In this document: in pieces, positions 59,652 through 64,000 of the stretch
Layout: every line of letters begins with the position of its first letter
How positions within the stretch are numbered: position 1 is the stretch's first letter
Origin: Maricaulis sp047308265
GTDB lineage: Bacteria; Pseudomonadota; Alphaproteobacteria; Caulobacterales; Maricaulaceae
Assembly: GCF_047308265.1 (NCBI RefSeq)
Contig: NZ_JBKQWY010000002.1
Span: 372,001-436,000, forward strand
Length of the DNA stretch: 64,000 bases
Direction of reading: 5' to 3'
Made by a program: the position numbers and the translations under genes
The notes under the pieces: model-generated
The model's input: the letters and a program-made list of their open reading frames with translations, nothing else
Database searches by the model: none
What the model was told of the DNA's origin: nothing

Positions 59652-60377
59652 TCAGGCCCAGTCGCGGCGGGTCAGCCAGGCAATGCCGATGGCGAGGATA
59701 GCAAGCCCGCCCAGACTACCCAGCAAAAGCGCGATCTGGGCGCGTTCGGGATCGCTGGCGAGAATATTCACCGGCATCAACCACGGGAAATACAGTCCCG
59801 AACGGGCTGAGGTCGCCGCGACCGCCACGAAGGTCCCGCCAATACCAACCGAGACCGGGATGGCGAAGGCGTAAAAGCGCATCGAAATGGTCCACTGGAT
59901 CGCCATGAGCATGATCCCGGCCAGCCACATCCGGCCATAGAGACCCGCGGCGAGGGCGAGATCAGGAGAACCGTCCAGGGCGTTCGCGGGGCTTATCACC
60001 CCCCCGACCCATGCGGCGAGCAGCCCCGCCAGCGCCACACCCAGACTCAGGATGGCCATCAGTCCCAGGCCCAGGGCGGCCTTGACGGCCAGGATCTGCC
60101 ATTTCGGCCAGGGAGTGGCGAGCACATAGGTCCATGTGCGCGGCGCGTGTTCGATCTGGGCAAGCAGGGCCATGACGCCGATCACACTCATGGGCATCAG
60201 GAAATAGGCCCAGATCGCGGCTCCGGCCATGATATGTGTCGACCAGTCCTCCACCGCATTCCCGGTCACAATAACCATCACACCGAGCAGGGCGACCATG
60301 GCAGGCGGGGTGATCAGGATCAGCAAGACCAGAGACCGGCGCAGTTTGAGCAGTTCGGCGCGAACAAGGGCGATCAT
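59652..60377 (-). CDS. ABC-2 type transporter permease
   Basis: A 241-residue membrane protein with six hydrophobic helices, starting with the typical ABC-2 phrase ALVRAELLKLRRSLVLLIL. It is the membrane half of an exporter with the ATPase just upstream; the genes overlap by four bases. Substrate unknown. Confidence 0.92.
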   Translation of the reverse strand: MIALVRAELLKLRRSLVLLILITPPAMVALLGVMVIVTGNAVEDWSTHIMAGAAIWAYFLMPMSVIGVMALLAQIEHAPRTWTYVLATPWPKWQILAVKAALGLGLMAILSLGVALAGLLAAWVGGVISPANALDGSPDLALAAGLYGRMWLAGIMLMAIQWTISMRFYAFAIPVSVGIGGTFVAVAATSARSGLYFPWLMPVNILASDPERAQIALLLGSLGGLAILAIGIAWLTRRDWA

Positions 60378-61381
60378 GACGCGACCTCCTCTGGCTGTTG
60401 GACCTGGTTCGATTGTCGGGGGTCGTTTGACTGTCTGGGATCATGCGAATGGGTGAGATCGAGGAAGAGATCTTCCAGCCCGGCGTTTTCGCGACACAGG
60501 CCGTGGACATTCACTCCGGCCTCCACAAGGTGACGGTTGAGCTGGGCCGTGGAGGCTGCCCCACCTCCAGCTTCGATGTTCAACACGGCTTGGGTGTTGG
60601 GTTTGTTGGTGTCAGCTGTGCTCCCGCGAGCGATCAGGCTCCAGCCACAGGCCGCGATCGAGGCCAGGGCTGTGTCGACCTGGTCCACTTCCAGTCGGAT
60701 CCGGCGTGGCCGTGTTGCCAGGAGGGCCTCAAGTGAACCCTGGAACAAGACTTCACCGGACCGCAACAGGGCCAAATGTGTAGCAGTCTGTTCCACCTCG
60801 CTGAGCAAGTGGCTCGACATGAATACCGTCGTGTTGGCCGCCTCGGGCAGGCGGCGGATCAGATGGCGCATATCGCGAATGCCGGCGGGGTCGAGGCCAT
60901 TGGCCGGTTCATCGAGGACAAGCAGTTTGGGTCGGGCGAGCAGGGCGCGGGCGAGTCCCAGGCGTTGACGCATGCCCAGTGAATAATGTCCGACCTTGCG
61001 ATGGGCATCACGGCTCAGTTCGACCTGGTCGAGAACATGGGCCACGTCGCGGGGCGAGCTGCCGGTCAGGTGGCGGGCGATATCCAGGTTTTCGCGCCCG
61101 GTTAGATTGGGATAAAGCGCGGGTGTTTCTACGATCGCCCCGACCGAGGCGAGGGCCTGACGGCGGTTCGTACGCAGATCATGGCCATTGATCGTCATCT
61201 GCCCCTGCGTCGGGCGCAAAAGCCCCATCATGCAGCGGATCAGCGTGGTCTTTCCGGCGCCATTGGGACCCAGAAATCCAAAAATGGATCCGGATGGAAC
61301 GTCGAGATCGACAGATTTGAGCGCGTGGAAATCGCCGAAATAGCGGTCCAGACCGCGGATAGACAGGGGAGCTGCAGACAT
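60374..61381 (-). CDS. ABC transporter ATP-binding protein
   Basis: A 335-residue ATPase: Walker A in GFLGPNGAGKTTLIR, Q-loop VGAIVETPALYPNLTG, ABC signature YSLGMRQRLGLARAL, Walker B LLVLDEPANGLD and switch His in SSHLLSE. The C-terminal 80 residues end in a small repeat NDPRQSNDPRQSN. The sequence fits the ABC-2 drug/lantibiotic-immunity branch (BcrA-like); substrate not known. Confidence 0.94.
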   Translation of the reverse strand: MSAAPLSIRGLDRYFGDFHALKSVDLDVPSGSIFGFLGPNGAGKTTLIRCMMGLLRPTQGQMTINGHDLRTNRRQALASVGAIVETPALYPNLTGRENLDIARHLTGSSPRDVAHVLDQVELSRDAHRKVGHYSLGMRQRLGLARALLARPKLLVLDEPANGLDPAGIRDMRHLIRRLPEAANTTVFMSSHLLSEVEQTATHLALLRSGEVLFQGSLEALLATRPRRIRLEVDQVDTALASIAACGWSLIARGSTADTNKPNTQAVLNIEAGGGAASTAQLNRHLVEAGVNVHGLCRENAGLEDLFLDLTHSHDPRQSNDPRQSNQVQQPEEVAS

Positions 61382-61515
61382 GGGTGCAGTTTAGATTGTT
61401 GCACCCTGGCGCCTACTTAAACTGTGTCCATGATACAGCGACGATAGGGGTTCGGCGACTTGACCGCAGGCTTGGAAACATGCTGGCCTTTCGAAACGAT
61501 CTCGGGGAGGGGCGT

Positions 61516-62469
61516 ATGCGGGTATTGTGGGGTGCCGGAATTGCGGTTCTGCTGGTGATCATCGGCTGGTCGATGATGGCGCGGCAGGGCGAAGCGGGTC
61601 ATATCCCGTCCTATCTCGAAGACGCCGCTCTGCCGTCGGCGCAGGCCCAGAGCCAGACCCTGGGCGATGACAGCTTTCCCGACATTCCCACCTGGCGACC
61701 GGTCGATCCGGAAAATCTGCTTCTCATCGATGTGGAGACGGGCAGGATCGCCATCGAGTTGGCCGACTGGATAGCCCCGCGTCATGTTGATCGCATGCGA
61801 ACCGCGGCCCGCGATGGATTTTACGATGGGCGCCGGTTTTACCGGGTGATTGACGGTTTTGTCGCCCAAGGCGGGCGGGGTGAAGATGAGAGCGCACAGG
61901 ATCTGCCCCAGTATCCCGCTTTGACTGGCGAGTTCTGGGTGGCCGGGGCGCAGGTCGATTTCACCGCGATGATCGATGCAGACCTTTACGCCCCGCGTGT
62001 GGGGCATGTCTCCGGTTTTCCTGTCGCGAGCACGGAAGACGGGTCACAGGTCTGGCCGCTTCATTGTCCCGGAACAGTGGCCATGGCGCGCGACACGGAT
62101 CCCGATTCCGGCGATGTGGAGTTTTACATCGTCATTGGCCACGGGCCGCGACACCTTGATCGTATTATGAGCGTGTTTGGCCGTGTGATTGATGGCATGG
62201 AGCATGTGCAGGCGCTCAATCGCGGAGACCCGGCGGTGAATTCCGGCGTGATCGCCGATATCACTGACCAGGATCTCATCGTGTCTGTCCGCCTGGCGGC
62301 CGACCTGCCCGCTGATCAACGCCCGGCCTATGAGGTGATGGATACGCGCAGTGCAGACTTCCATGCGCGCAAGGCGGCGCGACGCGAGCGCACCCATGAA
62401 TTCTTCTTTGAAACACCGCCCCCTGTCATCGAGGCCTGTCATCTGCCCGCACCAGTGCGCCGGCTCTGA
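61516..62469 (+). CDS. Membrane-anchored cyclophilin with insertion, paralogue of the 8.1-kb gene
   Basis: A 317-residue cyclophilin-type isomerase. The N-terminal helix (LWGAGIAVLLVIIGWSMMA) anchors it, with the catalytic domain facing the periplasm. Domain motifs: GRIAIELADWIAPRHV, RRFYRVIDGFVAQGG and DSGDVEFYIVIGHGPRHL. The insertion between them ends in VWPLHCPGTVAMARD and resembles that of the protein at 8154-9095, including Cys and a second Cys near the C-terminus (IEACHLPAP). ATG at 61516 follows GGGGAGG. Confidence 0.87.
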   Translation: MRVLWGAGIAVLLVIIGWSMMARQGEAGHIPSYLEDAALPSAQAQSQTLGDDSFPDIPTWRPVDPENLLLIDVETGRIAIELADWIAPRHVDRMRTAARDGFYDGRRFYRVIDGFVAQGGRGEDESAQDLPQYPALTGEFWVAGAQVDFTAMIDADLYAPRVGHVSGFPVASTEDGSQVWPLHCPGTVAMARDTDPDSGDVEFYIVIGHGPRHLDRIMSVFGRVIDGMEHVQALNRGDPAVNSGVIADITDQDLIVSVRLAADLPADQRPAYEVMDTRSADFHARKAARRERTHEFFFETPPPVIEACHLPAPVRRL

Positions 62470-62542
62470 TCCGCGACCGGGTTTGACCTGACGCGCGGAT
62501 AGGGGTTCGATGCTCGCGCGGAAGACCAAGGGAGGCGGTCAC

Positions 62543-63913
62543 ATGAAATCCATCTTACGGGGTGCCGTTGCGGCATGGGCAGTCGGGGCCTGTTCGGCCG
62601 GTGCGCAGGATTATGATCCAGAGTGGACGGCCGGCGAAGATGCCTTGCGCCAGTCGATCCGGGCCGATTATTCGGCGCATCTTGAGGCGCTCTACCAGCA
62701 TTTCCATGCTCATCCGGAACTTTCTCTGCGCGAGTTCAACACGGCGGCCCGTCTGGCGCGCGAACTGCGCGAAGCCGGGTATGAGGTGACCGAAGGGGTC
62801 GGTGGCAATGATGAAGAGCCGGGCGGTGTTGTGGCCGTTTTCGAAAACGGCGACGGTCCGACGGTGATGCTGCGCGCGGACATGGATGGTCTACCGGTGC
62901 GCGAACAGACATCGGTGGATTATATCTCCACCGATACGGGCATTGATCGTTATGGCGTGGAAAGTCCCGTCATGCATGCCTGCGCTCACGATACCCATAT
63001 GACGGCCCTGGTGGGGGCGGCCCGGGAAATGATGAATCGGCGCGCGGAGTGGTCGGGTACGCTCGTCCTGATCGGCCAGCCGGCCGAGGAGCTGGGCCTT
63101 GGAGCCCAGCGCATGCTGGATGACGGCCTGTTTACGCGGTTTCCCACGCCGGATTTCAATCTGTCCTTCCATACATTCTCAGCCGTGCCGGCCGGGCGCA
63201 TTACCTATGTGCCGGGTTTTGCGATGGCCAATGTCGATACGGTTGATGTCTGGGTCCAGGGGCGCGGCGGGCATGGTGCCTATCCGCACACCACCAAGGA
63301 CCCGGTCTATCTGTCGGCTCAGATTATCGTCGCCCTGCAATCCCTGGTCAGCCGGGAGCTCAGCCCGCTGGATCCCGGTGTCATCACCGTGGGCGCCATC
63401 AATGCCGGTACAAAGCACAATATCATCAGCGATGAAGCGCATCTCCAGCTGACGGTACGGTCCTATTCCGACGAGGTGCGCCAGCATCTGCTCACCGGTA
63501 TCGAGCGCGTGGCACACGCCCAGGCCGCCTCGTATGGTCTGAACGAGGATGAATATCCGCGTGTTGTCGTGGAGACGCCCTATACCCCGGCGCTCTATAA
63601 CGAGCCGACGCTGGCGCTGCGATCCGTCGAGATCATGCGCGAGCGATTTGGAGATACGGCTGTGGTCGAGGCTAGCTCGATCATGGGCGGTGAGGATTTT
63701 TCCCGCTATCACCGGACGGAGCATGCCGTACCGACCTTTATGTTCTGGGTCGGCGGAACAACCCAGGAAAGATTGGACGGCTATGCGGAATCCGGCTTGG
63801 TTGCACCGTCCAATCACTCGCCTTTCTTTGCGCCTGATGCGCCGGAGGTGAGCATTATCCAGGCCACGGAGGCGATGACCGCTGTGGCGCTCGACATTCT
63901 CGCAACGGAGTAG
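62543..63913 (+). CDS. Secreted M20-family amidohydrolase (hippurate/IAA-conjugate hydrolase type)
   Basis: A 456-residue exported enzyme: signal peptide MKSILRGAVAAWAVGACSAGAQ, then the M20 core. Metal ligands are in MHACAHDTHMTA (His-x-Asp-x-His pattern; usual HACGHD has Gly where this has Ala), GQPAEELGLGA and SFHTF. The lid domain contains VWVQGRGGHGAYPHTTKDP; the last ligand is in SNHSPFFAPD. It should split amide bonds of N-acyl amino acids. GGGAGG precedes the ATG. A RidA-like gene starts just after. Confidence 0.9.
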   Translation: MKSILRGAVAAWAVGACSAGAQDYDPEWTAGEDALRQSIRADYSAHLEALYQHFHAHPELSLREFNTAARLARELREAGYEVTEGVGGNDEEPGGVVAVFENGDGPTVMLRADMDGLPVREQTSVDYISTDTGIDRYGVESPVMHACAHDTHMTALVGAAREMMNRRAEWSGTLVLIGQPAEELGLGAQRMLDDGLFTRFPTPDFNLSFHTFSAVPAGRITYVPGFAMANVDTVDVWVQGRGGHGAYPHTTKDPVYLSAQIIVALQSLVSRELSPLDPGVITVGAINAGTKHNIISDEAHLQLTVRSYSDEVRQHLLTGIERVAHAQAASYGLNEDEYPRVVVETPYTPALYNEPTLALRSVEIMRERFGDTAVVEASSIMGGEDFSRYHRTEHAVPTFMFWVGGTTQERLDGYAESGLVAPSNHSPFFAPDAPEVSIIQATEAMTAVALDILATE

Positions 63914-63919
63914 CGTGAG

Positions 63920-64000
63920 GTGAAGACCACCGATGATGGCACAACCCGGCGGGCCCATTCCGGTGCAGTTTGGGAAGACAAGGTCGGCTATTGCCGGGCG
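63920..64000 (+). CDS. Start of a RidA-family gene (truncated by window end)
   Basis: A GTG at 63920, six bases after the preceding stop, opens a frame of 27 codons to the window end. Its residues HSGAVWEDKVGYCRA match the N-terminus of RidA-family proteins, which hydrolyse reactive enamine or imine intermediates. Confirmation needs the rest of the gene; ATG codons at 63933 and 63936 are in other frames. Confidence 0.6.
   Translation, partial: MKTTDDGTTRRAHSGAVWEDKVGYCRA

Noticed and set aside
1..64000. CRISPR array, insertion sequence or prophage
   Set aside because: No regularly spaced repeat array, transposase, integrase or phage structural gene is present.

Overview
The window reads as chromosomal DNA of a marine-type alphaproteobacterium of the Maricaulales/Hyphomonadaceae/Caulobacterales kind. 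Support: high GC, a tRNA-His with no templated G at -1 and with U72 and A73 (an alphaproteobacterial peculiarity), alphaproteobacterial families (DUF2336, DUF1826, DUF2269), and two TTAA-N7-TTAA-type boxes resembling CtrA sites. The lineage is inferred from family content, not from a marker-gene tree. No rRNA, phage, IS element or CRISPR array was seen. Genes are dense, with many 1-4 bp overlaps.

Region 1 (1-13.5 kb): end of a DUF2269 membrane protein, a small secreted protein, a lipoprotein phosphodiesterase, a ribbon-helix-helix/EF-hand fusion, a kelch protein, then a housekeeping run: gyrA, coaD, two cyclophilins, an AhpD-like protein, a divergent membrane endonuclease/phosphatase-fold protein, and the queuosine pair queA-tgt. 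Region 2 (13.5-24 kb): tRNA-Lys, a carboxylesterase lipoprotein, small proteins, an FAD oxidoreductase, a SulP transporter with a tandem Usp, an L,D-transpeptidase, and an OmpA porin with 30 consecutive prolines.

Region 3 (24-38 kb): a methionine gamma-lyase-like enzyme, then an arginine succinyltransferase cluster (M20 hydrolase-astA-astD-astB) converging on phenylalanine 4-monooxygenase; then a three-domain beta/gamma-crystallin, gamma-glutamyltransferase, AsmA and an M48 protease. Region 4 (38-47 kb): tRNA-His, an alpha/beta hydrolase, an unrecognised 243-residue protein, a WYL regulator, and a signalling neighbourhood of lytic transglycosylase, two DUF2336 proteins, a response regulator, an Hpt protein and NAD kinase; two of its promoters carry CtrA-like boxes.

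Region 5 (47-64 kb): a stand-alone EgtB-like protein, class II aldolase, an unrecognised envelope protein, cytochrome c, then the most accessory-looking locus: an orphan 661-residue protein with a nitrilase-type Glu-Lys-Cys triad and an unrecognised N-terminal half, next to an AT-richer intergenic segment and close to tRNA-Thr. After it come an APC permease, a zinc-homeostasis pair (CobW GTPase plus DUF1826) behind a Zur-like palindrome, metG, an ABC-2 exporter, a third cyclophilin, a secreted M20 amidohydrolase and the start of a RidA-like gene.

Most of the window is ordinary core genome. The best candidates for new biology are the nitrilase-fold orphan (50932-52917), the ribbon-helix-helix/EF-hand fusion (2861-3493), the CtrA-box-linked Hpt/response-regulator/DUF2336 neighbourhood, and the two cyclophilin paralogues with a shared cysteine-containing insertion.
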